Positions 1 to 8,964 of a stretch of 64,000 bases of DNA are shown here, piece by piece. A program made the translations under genes and the position numbers. The notes under the pieces are model-generated. The model had not been told where the DNA came from, searched no databases, and worked only from the letters and a program-made list of their open reading frames with translations. The stretch comes from Cellvibrio sp. PSBB023 (GTDB taxonomy: Bacteria; Pseudomonadota; Gammaproteobacteria; Pseudomonadales; Cellvibrionaceae): the NCBI RefSeq assembly GCF_002007605.1, contig NZ_CP019799.1, positions 2,706,001 to 2,770,000 of the forward strand, read 5' to 3'. Positions within the stretch are counted from its first letter, which is position 1, and the number at the start of each line of letters is the position of its first letter.

Positions 1-21
1 GCGCCTGAATAATTATCGCCC

Positions 22-327
22 CTAATGACGAAAATGAACCTGGGGTTTCAGGTTGACTGAACCGTCCTCTTCCAATACCGCGTGCTGGGTGGATTCACCA
101 TTGGCCACCACAACCAGCGGCGGCATAAACATAGGGCGACGCACAAACCAAAGGCTCCAACCAAAACTCTCCAAACTGTGCAGCGCCAGGAGTTGTGACT
201 CATTCAAAAAAGCCGAGAGATTAATGGGCACCGCTTTGTGCTGGCCGCGCCGGTCATCCACAAAGTGTTGTAACCGCTCGGCGAGGCTGGGTTTATTTGA
301 GGATTTGACTGATCGTGGCTCCGACAT
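22..327 (-). CDS. conserved hypothetical protein, 101 aa
   Basis: Small soluble protein with no signal peptide or membrane segment. It starts at an ATG preceded by a good ribosome-binding site (AAAGGAGT about 6 bases upstream). The N-terminal 35 residues are polar and basic. The rest looks like a compact domain with a proline-rich centre (FVRRPMFMPP, about residues 61-70) followed by VVVANGES and AVLEEDG. I have a general impression of similar short proteins in Pseudomonas and Cellvibrio relatives but cannot name a function. It stands alone, facing the window's left edge. Confidence 0.7.
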   Translation of the reverse strand: MSEPRSVKSSNKPSLAERLQHFVDDRRGQHKAVPINLSAFLNESQLLALHSLESFGWSLWFVRRPMFMPPLVVVANGESTQHAVLEEDGSVNLKPQVHFRH

Positions 328-609
328 AACAACACTCCTTTCAGTGATAGGAACAGGGTGATACTCACACCGATATGCAACGCGCTTCTCACCAGTGTCG
401 TGACAAACATCATGGTTGTCAAAAACCCTATTGGAATATCACCGCCTGCTGAAAGGCTGGATTCACATAACCCTTTCCTCAACCTTCACCTCCCACCTCA
501 CCTCCGCCCAAGGGATGCAAATTGGCGCCAAGCCGCTACAATTCACCCCATCGGCAACTCACTGCGGCAATAAAAATACAAGCCGCCCCACCTTTACCGG
601 AGTACGACG

Positions 610-1053
610 ATGAAACACTTATTACTGGGACTTTTGTGTGCAAGCCTGGCCTGCACCAGTTACGCCGATAGCGCCACACAGGAAACACAACAACTGGAAG
701 CAAAAGTTGCCGCCCTGCGCACCGCCATGATCGATGGTGACCGCGACGCCCTGCTGGCACTCTCTGCGCCCCAATTGAGCTACGGCCATTCCGGCGGCGC
801 TATTGAAGACCAGGCGGCGTTTGTGGAGAAAATTGCCAGCGGCAAATCCGACTTTGTCACCATGGACTTACGCGAGCAAACCATTAGTATCAGCGGCGAC
901 ACGGCATTGGTACGTCACAACCTGAAAGCCGACATTAAAGATGGCGGTGTGCCCAACACCATTGAACTGGGCATTTTATTGGTATGGCAAAAACAAGCAG
1001 GTGAATGGAAACTGCTTGCACGTCAGGCCTTCAAGTTTCCCCCAAAAAACTAA
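610..1053 (+). CDS. secreted NTF2-like (DUF4440-type) protein
   Basis: 147 residues. The first 19 form a typical Sec signal peptide ending in SYA before DSAT, so the mature protein should be periplasmic. The remainder has the SnoaL/NTF2-like pattern: an N-terminal helix (QQLEAKVAALRTAMIDGD), a central YGHSGG segment and C-terminal strands with LLVWQKQAGEWKLLARQ, the usual closing strand of DUF4440 domains. Such domains bind small molecules or act as accessory domains; no catalytic residue can be assigned. The start is preceded by GGAG. The gene is 12 bases upstream of the GST-like gene and probably co-transcribed with it. Confidence 0.75.
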   Translation: MKHLLLGLLCASLACTSYADSATQETQQLEAKVAALRTAMIDGDRDALLALSAPQLSYGHSGGAIEDQAAFVEKIASGKSDFVTMDLREQTISISGDTALVRHNLKADIKDGGVPNTIELGILLVWQKQAGEWKLLARQAFKFPPKN

Positions 1054-1065
1054 ACCGGAATCCTT

Positions 1066-1650
1066 ATGAAACTTTACGGCAGTTACACCTCTCCGTTTGT
1101 TCGCCATGTGCGCATAGCGCTGCTGGAAACACAACAGGCGTTTGAATTTATTGAAACCGATCAAGCGGGCAGCAGCGCGCAATCTCCCACCCAACGAGTC
1201 CCTTTTTTGCAGGATGGCGAGGTGTTTCTCACAGACTCCGCTTCCATTATTAAATACCTGCGCGAAAAGGCCGGCCAAAGCTATTGCCACTCGGCACAGG
1301 AGTTGGATCAATTGTGTTTGGTGAATACCGCGCTGGAGGCCACGGTGAATGTATTTTTTATCAAACGCGATGGCGTGGATGTTACCGCCGTACCTTACCT
1401 ACAACGCCAGATGGCACGGGTGCAATCTACACTGGGTGAATTAAACAGAAGTGATATCGCAGCGGTAAACACTGCAGCGGCAAACTCCTCCCGCCCCTAC
1501 AGCGATGCACAATTACGCCTCGCGTGTTTTATGGGTTGGGCCAAGTTTCGCAATCAAATTGATTTTTCAGCATTTGAAGCGCTGGAGAATTTTTATCGTC
1601 ATATCAGTCATTACGCCCCCTTTGCGGCGACACAACCGCCGCAAGCCTAA
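1066..1650 (+). CDS. glutathione S-transferase-like protein
   Basis: 194 residues. The N-terminal thioredoxin-like GST domain is clear: MKLYGSYTSPFVRHVRIAL at residues 1-19, the cis-proline loop VPFLQDG near residue 45, and LTDSASIIKYL near 55-65, the gamma-glutamyl-binding part of the glutathione site. A helical C-terminal domain follows but is short. The catalytic position looks like Ser (YTSPF), as in Ser-type GSTs and stringent-starvation-like proteins. Substrate unknown. It directly follows the NTF2-like gene and ends before the convergent ABC permease gene. Confidence 0.8.
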   Translation: MKLYGSYTSPFVRHVRIALLETQQAFEFIETDQAGSSAQSPTQRVPFLQDGEVFLTDSASIIKYLREKAGQSYCHSAQELDQLCLVNTALEATVNVFFIKRDGVDVTAVPYLQRQMARVQSTLGELNRSDIAAVNTAAANSSRPYSDAQLRLACFMGWAKFRNQIDFSAFEALENFYRHISHYAPFAATQPPQA

Positions 1651-1694
1651 CAGCATCGCCGCGCTTGCCACCAAGCGCGGCGATGATTCCTCAC

Positions 1695-2888
1695 TTATAC
1701 GCCATATACAATCTTGGGTTTGCGCAATTGCTGCGCGGTAAAACACAAAAAGGCCACCGCTAATATCACCGCCACTAACCACGCCTGTGCAAATGCAAGC
1801 AGTGGTACATCGCCGCCCAGCAGTAAATCCTTCACCACTAATTGCTGGGCCAGTACCGGCACCCAGCGAAACCAATCCGCGTAAGCACTGGGGTTAAACT
1901 GGGTATAAAACAGCGGCACCATAGGAATAAAAATCATCAGTCCCATATAGGTTTGCGCATCTTTAAAGCTGCGCGCAAACAGGGAAATTAAAAATTGCAG
2001 CGCTGTCGCCACTATTGCCAGCGACATTAAAGCCACCAACACTACCAACAAGTCCAGGGGAGTGACGTGCACACGTAAACCCAACTCTTTAAAGGGCACA
2101 TAGGCAAATGCAATAGCCAACAGCGTTAACTCAACAACAATCACCATAAACGTTAGCGACAAACTGTTAAGCCATTTCCCCAACAATATCGCACCGGATG
2201 CGGCTGGTGTAATCAGTAGCGACTCCAATGAGCGGCGCTCACGTTCGCCTGCAGTCATGTCAGCACTGAAGCCCACGGCAGCCATAAAGACGGTGAGGAT
2301 TAATAACATGGGCAAAATGGCCATCACAAAGAAACCCATTTTCTGATCGCTGGCCACGTTTAAATCACGCACGACTACCGGATTGACTATCGCGGGCGAA
2401 ATACCGCGCGATAGCAATCGCAAACTGCCAATGCGACTATTCCAACTCCAAATTTGCTGCCTTACAAATTGCAGCGCGCCTTGCAGTTTATTATTGGTAG
2501 CATCAAACACCAGCGCCAGCTCGATGGACTCACCGGTGGCAAATTTTTCACGCGCATCGTCGGGCACAATTAACGCATAACCTAACTGCCCATTTTGCAC
2601 TTGCTGATAGGCCTGTTCATCTGCCGCTTCTACCTGAATACCACGCTCTTGCAACCAATCCACCAACGCGGGCAATTGCTCAGCGCCGACAATGGACAAT
2701 TTAATCGGCTCATTATTTGTCGCGCGCGATTGCTGGTTCATATGAATAATAAACAGCGAATAAGCCACAAAAACACCGACAAAGTACACCGGCATTAAAA
2801 ATGCCATGCGTAAACTTTTTTTGTCGCGCAAGGCATCGAGCCACTCTTTACGCCACACAATGAGCAAGGTTTGTATAAATTTATTCAC
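1695..2888 (-). CDS. ABC-2 type exporter permease (NatB-like)
   Basis: 397 residues with NatB/ABC-2 architecture: a cytoplasmic start with WRKEWLDALRDKKSL, a first membrane helix near residues 29-48, a large extracytoplasmic domain (about 50-180), then five or so hydrophobic helices. Between the first and second of those helices is the conserved DMTAGERERRSLESLL cytoplasmic loop that contacts the ATPase. It overlaps the ATPase gene upstream by 8 bases, so translation is probably coupled. It is the last gene of the minus-strand run starting near 8803. NatAB-type pumps export sodium or drugs and the CcmB/YhaP relatives export peptides; the substrate here cannot be read from sequence. Confidence 0.88.
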   Translation of the reverse strand: MNKFIQTLLIVWRKEWLDALRDKKSLRMAFLMPVYFVGVFVAYSLFIIHMNQQSRATNNEPIKLSIVGAEQLPALVDWLQERGIQVEAADEQAYQQVQNGQLGYALIVPDDAREKFATGESIELALVFDATNNKLQGALQFVRQQIWSWNSRIGSLRLLSRGISPAIVNPVVVRDLNVASDQKMGFFVMAILPMLLILTVFMAAVGFSADMTAGERERRSLESLLITPAASGAILLGKWLNSLSLTFMVIVVELTLLAIAFAYVPFKELGLRVHVTPLDLLVVLVALMSLAIVATALQFLISLFARSFKDAQTYMGLMIFIPMVPLFYTQFNPSAYADWFRWVPVLAQQLVVKDLLLGGDVPLLAFAQAWLVAVILAVAFLCFTAQQLRKPKIVYGV

Positions 2889-3678
2889 AGATAGACTCCT
2901 TGCTAGTGGCCTGCACTAAATTGACAAACGCATCTTCCAGGTTAGTGGCGGCGCCTGCGGCCATAATGGTCTCCAGGTTGCCATCGGCAAGAATACGCCC
3001 GTGATGGATCACCAGAATGCGATCACACAAGCCGCTCACTTCGTGCATTAAATGGCTGGAAAAAATCACACAGCGCCCCTGCGCTTTTAATTCATGCAGT
3101 AAACGTCGTACCGAGCGCGTGGTAATCACATCGAGTCCGTTAGTGGGTTCGTCCAATAAAATATGTTGCGGCTGATGCACTATGGCGCGCGCCAAAGCCG
3201 TTTTCATACGTTCACCGAGCGAAAAGCCTTCCGCGCGGCGATCTGCAATCGCTTCCATGCCCAACCATTGGATTAATTGCTCGGTTGCATTTTCCAATGC
3301 GGCGCCACTCAGTCCCTGCAGCTCACCGAAATAGCGAATATTTTCGCGCGCGCTCAAGCGCTTGTATAAACCAGTATCATCCGGCAGCACTCCCAATTGT
3401 TGGCGCGCGGCATTGGGCGCAACACTGAGTTGATGCTCATTGACCCACACATCCCCGCTGGTGGGTTGCAACAACCCGTAAACCAAACGCATCAAGGTAG
3501 ATTTACCCGCGCCGTTTAACCCCAATAAACCGGTAATTTCACCGTCATTCAAGGTGAAACTCACATCGTTTAATGCCGTGATGGCATTTGCACCGGCACC
3601 GTTCGCCACACCGGTCTGCTGGATATTTTTTTGTTTTTTGGGATAAAACACTTTTGTTAAGTGCTCAACACGAATCAT
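2881..3678 (-). CDS. ABC exporter ATP-binding protein (NatA-like)
   Basis: 265 residues. Walker A GLNGAGKST is at about 53-61, the ABC signature SLGER at about 153-157 and Walker B ILLDEP at 173-178, followed by NGLD. A roughly 19-residue low-complexity insert (residues 14-33) separates the first two strands, which is unusual. It energises the NatB-like permease encoded next with an 8-base overlap. Its own start overlaps the stop of the secreted hydrolase gene (ATGA overlap), indicating one co-translated operon. Confidence 0.9.
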   Translation of the reverse strand: MIRVEHLTKVFYPKKQKNIQQTGVANGAGANAITALNDVSFTLNDGEITGLLGLNGAGKSTLMRLVYGLLQPTSGDVWVNEHQLSVAPNAARQQLGVLPDDTGLYKRLSARENIRYFGELQGLSGAALENATEQLIQWLGMEAIADRRAEGFSLGERMKTALARAIVHQPQHILLDEPTNGLDVITTRSVRRLLHELKAQGRCVIFSSHLMHEVSGLCDRILVIHHGRILADGNLETIMAAGAATNLEDAFVNLVQATSKESICE

Positions 3679-5237
3679 GGCTGCGCTCCTTCTGTCATGG
3701 CGGCACTGGATGCAGCCAGGGATGAACTACTGGCCGCACGATTTGCACCCAGAACCAGTGGCAGCGGTTTAATATTTTTCACGCAGTCGGTATTAACTGC
3801 CGCCATAGAGGCGCGCTCGACAAATTGCGCCACAATTTGTGGCATACAGCCCTCTGTTGATACACCGTGATTACCGCCCTCCACCACCAATGCCGTCGCA
3901 TTAGGCAACACATCGGCAACCTGATTGGCCCAGGTTTTCGGCGTTACCGGATCAAATTTTCCCGACAGCAAAAGCGCCGGTGTCGCGCTGCGAATCGGCT
4001 CCCAATAATCTTCCGGCAATGTTGCTGCTGGCCAAAAATCGCAAATCATCGCTTTATCTTGCAGTGGATTAAAGCCAAAAAAAGGTGGTGTAGTTTCTCT
4101 GTCACTGGCGGATATTAATGGCCAGTCCTCATTGCACACCACACTGAAATGCATGGCTTCGGCGATATTCATTTTGTATGACTGTTCGCTGATTAACGCG
4201 AGTAATGCGGCCAATAAACCATAGTTTTCCTGTTCGGCCTGATAAATCATTTCCGGCAGTAACACCGTCATATCACGGGTATAGAGCGCCATAAACATCA
4301 ACATGGAAAACGCACGCGGCGTTAGTCGCTGCACACTGGCTTGCTGATGGCGCGGGTGCGGATACAACACCTCCACCGGCTCGCCACTGGCCTCAGCCGC
4401 TTGCAGCCGCGCGTACACAATTTCTGCGTTTGCCAAAGGGTTGCCATATTGCTCAGCACAATCCGATTGCGCCATGCATTCATCACTCACCGCTTTCAGC
4501 GCGGCCAACATATCGCGTGAGGAATATTTTGACAGCGCAATTGCTGTGGGTGCGACACCATCCAAAATAATGCTGCGCGTGTTATCGCCAAACTGGCGCG
4601 AATACTCCAGCGCAACGCGAGTGCCATAGGAAACACCCCATAAATTAATTTTTTGATAGCCCAGTGCCGCACGTACAGCATCCAGATCCTGTACCGCGTG
4701 CCAGGTGGTATAAAACGGCAAAGCGCTTTTATATTGCTCCGCACAGCCGCGCATGATGTTCAACTGTTTTTCCTGCTGGGCCGCGTCGGGCAGGTTGGCA
4801 TCCAGCAGCGATGCTTTTTCGCAGTGCAAAGGATTGGACTTACCCGTGCCGCGCTGATCGACAAAAATCAAGTCGCGATTTTTGCGCACATCGGCAAAAA
4901 AACCGTGCAACTGGTTTGCCATCTCAATCGATGAACCACCGGGCCCACCCTGAATTAAAAACAGTGGATCAGCTTGTGCCACCGGGCTAATTGCCGGCAA
5001 GCGCAAAATTGCAATCTGAATATCGGCGCTGTGTGAATCCTGTGGATTTTCTTTCACGGTCAGCTCACCACACTGGGCACCGTATACCACTGGTGGCTTG
5101 CCGGTCTCTTCAAAACCCGGGCACGATTTGAGAATGGATGTGGCGGCAGAGGAATGATTATGTTGTTCACCACACCCGGACAAGATCACTAATAACGTCA
5201 GCCCGAAGGCTGAATAGGTAGAACGCATTATTGTCAT
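3675..5237 (-). CDS. secreted lipoprotein alpha/beta hydrolase (S33 peptidase, TAP-like)
   Basis: 520 residues from the ATG at 5237, which has an AAGGAA ribosome-binding site. A longer in-frame extension exists but overlaps the GntR gene. The N-terminus is a lipoprotein signal with lipobox LSGC (Cys22). Motifs of the tripeptidyl/proline-iminopeptidase group are present: oxyanion loop GGPGGSS at 97-103, nucleophile GVSYGT (Ser203), acid in SGKFDP (Asp429) and histidine in GGNHG (His457). It probably trims peptides or hydrolyses esters/amides at the membrane. It sits between a GntR repressor and an ABC exporter, which suggests extracellular peptide or antibiotic handling (inference). Confidence 0.85.
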   Translation of the reverse strand: MTIMRSTYSAFGLTLLVILSGCGEQHNHSSAATSILKSCPGFEETGKPPVVYGAQCGELTVKENPQDSHSADIQIAILRLPAISPVAQADPLFLIQGGPGGSSIEMANQLHGFFADVRKNRDLIFVDQRGTGKSNPLHCEKASLLDANLPDAAQQEKQLNIMRGCAEQYKSALPFYTTWHAVQDLDAVRAALGYQKINLWGVSYGTRVALEYSRQFGDNTRSIILDGVAPTAIALSKYSSRDMLAALKAVSDECMAQSDCAEQYGNPLANAEIVYARLQAAEASGEPVEVLYPHPRHQQASVQRLTPRAFSMLMFMALYTRDMTVLLPEMIYQAEQENYGLLAALLALISEQSYKMNIAEAMHFSVVCNEDWPLISASDRETTPPFFGFNPLQDKAMICDFWPAATLPEDYWEPIRSATPALLLSGKFDPVTPKTWANQVADVLPNATALVVEGGNHGVSTEGCMPQIVAQFVERASMAAVNTDCVKNIKPLPLVLGANRAASSSSLAASSAAMTEGAQP

Positions 5238-5268
5238 TCTATTGTTCCTTTTAACGACCAGAATGGAT

Positions 5269-5643
5269 TTATTTTTCCGCCAACAATTCGCGCAGACTGC
5301 TGAGCAGCAACTTATCGGGAATTTCCAATTGCCGCGCCGCGAGCACCAACTGTTCAAGCTGCGGGTGTAAATGTGCCAAGCGTTGCTGTTCGTTATGCGC
5401 CGATTTTTTTTGCGCTGCCACTTGCATAGGTTTGCCGCGCTGGCGAACCAGAATGCCCTCCACTTCCAATAAGCTGTAAGCTTTGGAAATAGTCATGGGA
5501 TTTACCGCATGCTCCAACGCCACGTCACGCACCGAAGGCAATTCATCGCCCTCTTTTAATTGCCCACCGGCCACCATACGGCGAATTTGCTCTGCAAGCT
5601 GGCGATAAATGGGGATGCCGGATTGGGGGTTAAGCGTGAACAT
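5269..5643 (-). CDS. GntR family transcriptional regulator, YtrA subfamily
   Basis: 124 residues: an N-terminal winged helix (PIYRQLAEQIRRMVAGGQL, then DELPSVRDVA and NPMTISKAY, residues about 10-70) and only a short helical tail of about 45 residues. That short effector-less C-terminus defines the YtrA subfamily, which usually represses ABC transporter operons responding to cell-wall-active compounds. Its ATG overlaps the stop of the permease gene upstream (TAATG). A matching dyad operator lies in the promoter at 8840-8863. Confidence 0.9.
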   Translation of the reverse strand: MFTLNPQSGIPIYRQLAEQIRRMVAGGQLKEGDELPSVRDVALEHAVNPMTISKAYSLLEVEGILVRQRGKPMQVAAQKKSAHNEQQRLAHLHPQLEQLVLAARQLEIPDKLLLSSLRELLAEK

Positions 5644-7016
5644 TAGTTTTTCACCCTGAAGAAATTAACCTCTGACCACAGCGATTTAACCCAGGCACGC
5701 CCTAATACGATCAATATCAGTAGCACACTGGAAAGCCATAAATAATTGGCGTGTTCATGACTAGGGCTAGGCCCCCACAGGAGATTTAAATAAACCATCG
5801 CACCAATAAGGACAATATTAACAATGGGGCTAATCCAATTGAGCAGCACAAAACTGGCTGCACTTTTTAGATAAACAAACACACCCAAATAGAACGAAAA
5901 GGTGGTAATCAGGATGCTAATCAACAACAAATAGGCCACATAAAAATAGCCAACCAAGGCATCCAGAACATAATGATTAATCAGTATAAATACCAGCTGC
6001 ATAGGAATAATAGAAGCTGCAAACAACAGGAAGTATTGCTTCTCCATATAAACAAAAATATCTGCCCGCGAGTAATTACTGTTCATCCACAAGCGATACA
6101 GGTTGCGGTAAAAATGCTGAAATACAATTCCACCGCGAATGCAGATAAAAATAAACAGGTAAATAATGAAGAACACACTGGCAACATTAGTGGGCAGTTG
6201 TTTGGCCCAATACAATATAAACATCAGTGCAATAAGAAAAAAAGCCAGATGACCAAGCTCGCGCTTAAACCAGGCTTGAATGCCGTCTGACATACCTAAC
6301 AACAATGACCCATAAAGTGTTTTAGGCACAGCAGAAAACGCAGCTGCTATAGACCGGGTATTCTGTGCTTGTCTTCGCTGCATTTCTGCAGCCGGTAGAG
6401 TCATAAAATTGACCAAGTATTTCTGTGGCTGCCAGCGGAACCACCAGACAACCATGACAAGCCAAAGTAATAGACTAACCAACCAATAAATTTCTGTGTT
6501 AGAAGTGGAAAATAAATCGGCTTTTTTTGCTGAAAAGAAGAGCAACCACACAAATAGCGGAACAAATCCCTGCGCAGTTTGTATGTAAGACCCTACCACT
6601 ACAAAGAGTAATGCCACACTACTTAGTGCCATAAACGTCAGTGCAAATACTGGGTTAAACGCAAACTCCTTGGGTTCTAAAAATCCCATGGTAGTCGTTA
6701 GAATCAATGCGACCAACAACCAAAAAATCAAAGCAATTACAAATAGAGGGCGACGTAAATCTGCCATGCACTGGAATTGTTTACTGCTTCTTAAAGCCAG
6801 CATTTGTCCGGGCACTAACATGCCCACCATCATCAGCAACAAAAGGCTAAAGGCTGAACCTATATAAAGCACAAAGGAGACATTAAAAAAATACAGGACT
6901 GCACCTAACAATAGCACCACGATAGTCAATAGACCAAGCCACTTCACATAGCGCGCCGGCAACAGCATCACCAACATCAAGCGCCAATATTGATTAAAGG
7001 TTATTGAGGTACTCAT
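5643..7016 (-). CDS. polytopic membrane protein, ABC exporter permease
   Basis: 457 residues with about ten to twelve hydrophobic helices spread along the length and no catalytic motif. It starts within the last codons of the ABC ATPase gene (4-base overlap) and ends overlapping the GntR start, so it is the permease partner of that ATPase. YtrA-regulated operons usually pair such weakly conserved ABC-2-like permeases with an ATPase. Codon use is AT-richer in places than the housekeeping genes. Substrate unknown. Confidence 0.75.
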   Translation of the reverse strand: MSTSITFNQYWRLMLVMLLPARYVKWLGLLTIVVLLLGAVLYFFNVSFVLYIGSAFSLLLLMMVGMLVPGQMLALRSSKQFQCMADLRRPLFVIALIFWLLVALILTTTMGFLEPKEFAFNPVFALTFMALSSVALLFVVVGSYIQTAQGFVPLFVWLLFFSAKKADLFSTSNTEIYWLVSLLLWLVMVVWWFRWQPQKYLVNFMTLPAAEMQRRQAQNTRSIAAAFSAVPKTLYGSLLLGMSDGIQAWFKRELGHLAFFLIALMFILYWAKQLPTNVASVFFIIYLFIFICIRGGIVFQHFYRNLYRLWMNSNYSRADIFVYMEKQYFLLFAASIIPMQLVFILINHYVLDALVGYFYVAYLLLISILITTFSFYLGVFVYLKSAASFVLLNWISPIVNIVLIGAMVYLNLLWGPSPSHEHANYLWLSSVLLILIVLGRAWVKSLWSEVNFFRVKN

Positions 7017-7888
7017 GGGTTTAACTCCAGAAAAATATCTTCCAGACTTAAATATTCCACCCGCACTTGCGCGGAAAAATCCTGTGCAAGCTGCTGCTCC
7101 ATGTCGAGCTGCCAGTGCTCAAGGATGAGCTGGGCTTGATTGCCGCTATTTTTTTGTTTGATTAGATACGGCCAAGTAATTTTTTGGGTGAATGGGTGAT
7201 CAGACATCAACGTAACACGCACAACGCTTTCCTTCAGTTCATCCAAACCACCTTGATACACCAGCACGCCATCACGCAACATCCACACCTGATTGGCCAC
7301 ACGCTCTACGTCACTCACAATATGGGTGGAGAAAATCACCGCGCGGTTTTCATCGGCAGCTATATCCACCAACTGTTGTAAAAACTGGCGGCGGGCGATG
7401 GGATCAAGGCTGGCGACCGGTTCGTCCAGAATCAATAATTCCGGCTCATGGGCGAGCGCTAGCAGAATGGATAATTTTTGCCGCTGCCCCACCGACATTT
7501 TTCCCGTGTGCATATCCATAGGAATTAACCATTCCGCAATTAATTTATCCACCAGCGGTTGATTCCAATGGGTGCGGAAACTTTTGAATAACTTCAGGTG
7601 ATCCTTGCCGGTTAAACTGGGCAGCAACTCATCCTGCTGGGGCACAAAACCAATGCGCTGTTTTATGTCGCCACTGATTTCCGTTGCATTGATGTTCCAT
7701 AAAGTTGCTTCACCGTCCGAGGGAAAACCAAATCCCAAAATGGTTTCCAACAAGGTGGTTTTACCCGCGCCGTTTTTACCTAACAACGCAATGACTTGCC
7801 CCGGTAATACCTCGGCAGTAATCCCTTTAAGAATGGTGACACCTGGAAATTGGCGCTCTAGGTTATTCAGGGAAATATAGCTGGACAT
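7013..7888 (-). CDS. ABC exporter ATP-binding protein (YtrB-like)
   Basis: 291 residues. Walker A GKNGAGKTT is at 37-45, signature MSVGQRQ at 131-137 and Walker B LLILDEP at 151-157, followed by VASLDP. The C-terminal 80 residues after the nucleotide-binding domain form a separate domain of unknown role, as in YtrB/BcrA-type ATPases. It is followed with a 4-base overlap by the permease gene and preceded 21 bases upstream by the TraB/GumN gene. It powers the exporter whose repressor is the neighbouring GntR protein. Confidence 0.9.
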   Translation of the reverse strand: MSSYISLNNLERQFPGVTILKGITAEVLPGQVIALLGKNGAGKTTLLETILGFGFPSDGEATLWNINATEISGDIKQRIGFVPQQDELLPSLTGKDHLKLFKSFRTHWNQPLVDKLIAEWLIPMDMHTGKMSVGQRQKLSILLALAHEPELLILDEPVASLDPIARRQFLQQLVDIAADENRAVIFSTHIVSDVERVANQVWMLRDGVLVYQGGLDELKESVVRVTLMSDHPFTQKITWPYLIKQKNSGNQAQLILEHWQLDMEQQLAQDFSAQVRVEYLSLEDIFLELNP

Positions 7889-7909
7889 AAAAGCTCCCTC
7901 TTTATTGTT

Positions 7910-8803
7910 TTAGTGTTTTTGCTGGTAAGGTTTGATGTGATAACCGCGCTTTTTCAGCTGCGCGAGCAAGCCGTCTTTGCTGCTGAGATGTAAACTGCCC
8001 ACCAGCACCAGTTCCACATCCGCTGTTGCAAACATAGCTTCTATTTTGGGTAGCCAAGCCTGGTTGCGATCAATCAGTAAATGCTGGTACACCTCGGGCG
8101 CTTCGCGGCGCATGTCGGCGGACATTTCGCGATCCAGTTTTTCCAATTCGCCGCGACGCCAATGTACCAGCGCTTTTTCAAGCACGCGCTCCATTTTGTG
8201 TAGATCGCGCAGAGTGGATTTAATCACCATGTTTGCATCTATATCGGCCAGCAACGCGAGCTGTTTTAATACTTCATCGCCCGTTTCCAGCTCCATAACC
8301 GGTTTATTATCGGTTTTTGCTTTTTGCAGAAAGTAGGCATCCACACCCTCTGCCGCGCCAAACCCCAAGCGCTGCATTTCAACTACCGAGAGAGACAGGC
8401 TGACAAACATGGCTTTGAAGGCGGTCATTTGTGCGAGGGGATATTGGCGCGCGGCCGCAAAGGTTTGCAGCTCTTGCCAGAGTTTGGGCTGTAAATCTTG
8501 CGCCAGTGTTTTTCCGCCGGAATACATAAATGCTTTTGCCATTTTCTGGCCAAACTCGGGCGAGGCGGCATTATCCAGATTGGTTTCAAGCACCAGACTA
8601 TCGGCGGCGCTATAGGCTTGCTCGTATTCAACAGGCAGCGGGTAATCACTGCTGCGCAACAAATGAATGGTGCCGCCCAAATAGATTTTTTGGTCACCCT
8701 TGGTGATTTCGTACAGGCTGGTTTCGGCATACACACTGAGGCTGGCGACCAGCCCCAAGACCACCACCGCCCCCTGTTTTAACCAATAACGATAAATAGA
8801 CAT
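7910..8803 (-). CDS. TraB/GumN family secreted protein
   Basis: 297 residues with a Sec signal peptide (residues about 1-26, ending VYA). The two hallmark motifs of the TraB/GumN fold are present: GGTIHLL near residue 43 and VGSLHLSSKDGLL near the C-terminus, each with a GxxH core that resembles a metal site. The family includes the plasmid TraB pheromone-shutdown protein and the Tiki proteases, so a metalloprotease role is possible but unproven here. It is the first gene of the minus-strand operon, with an AAGGAG ribosome-binding site. Confidence 0.85.
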   Translation of the reverse strand: MSIYRYWLKQGAVVVLGLVASLSVYAETSLYEITKGDQKIYLGGTIHLLRSSDYPLPVEYEQAYSAADSLVLETNLDNAASPEFGQKMAKAFMYSGGKTLAQDLQPKLWQELQTFAAARQYPLAQMTAFKAMFVSLSLSVVEMQRLGFGAAEGVDAYFLQKAKTDNKPVMELETGDEVLKQLALLADIDANMVIKSTLRDLHKMERVLEKALVHWRRGELEKLDREMSADMRREAPEVYQHLLIDRNQAWLPKIEAMFATADVELVLVGSLHLSSKDGLLAQLKKRGYHIKPYQQKH

Positions 8804-8835
8804 TGAACTCTCCTTGCAGATGTATTGTTCATGAA

Positions 8836-8865
8836 ATTATGTGTATCACTACACTAATACACAAA
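8836..8865 (-). promoter_or_regulatory. promoter and putative GntR operator of the ABC/hydrolase operon
   Basis: Reading the minus strand, TTGTGT (8859-8864) and CATAAT (8836-8841) are separated by 17 bases, a credible sigma-70 promoter. The spacer is filled by dyads: TGTGTAT-N10-ATACACA (8840-8863) and, nested, GTGTA-N4-TACAC (8841-8854). A repressor bound here would block RNA polymerase. The GntR protein encoded in the operon is the obvious candidate (inference). Confidence 0.6.
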
Positions 8866-8909
8866 ACACAACACCACAAGTTCAATCAAAAATTTATTTC
8901 CTCGGGTGC

Positions 8910-8944
<35 letters not shown>

Positions 8945-8964
8945 GGCAAAAGCTCTTGTTTGAG

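Noticed and set aside
5238-5357. Longer N-terminus of the secreted hydrolase
   Set aside because: It overlaps the GntR gene and would bury the lipoprotein signal; the ATG at 5237 has its own ribosome-binding site.
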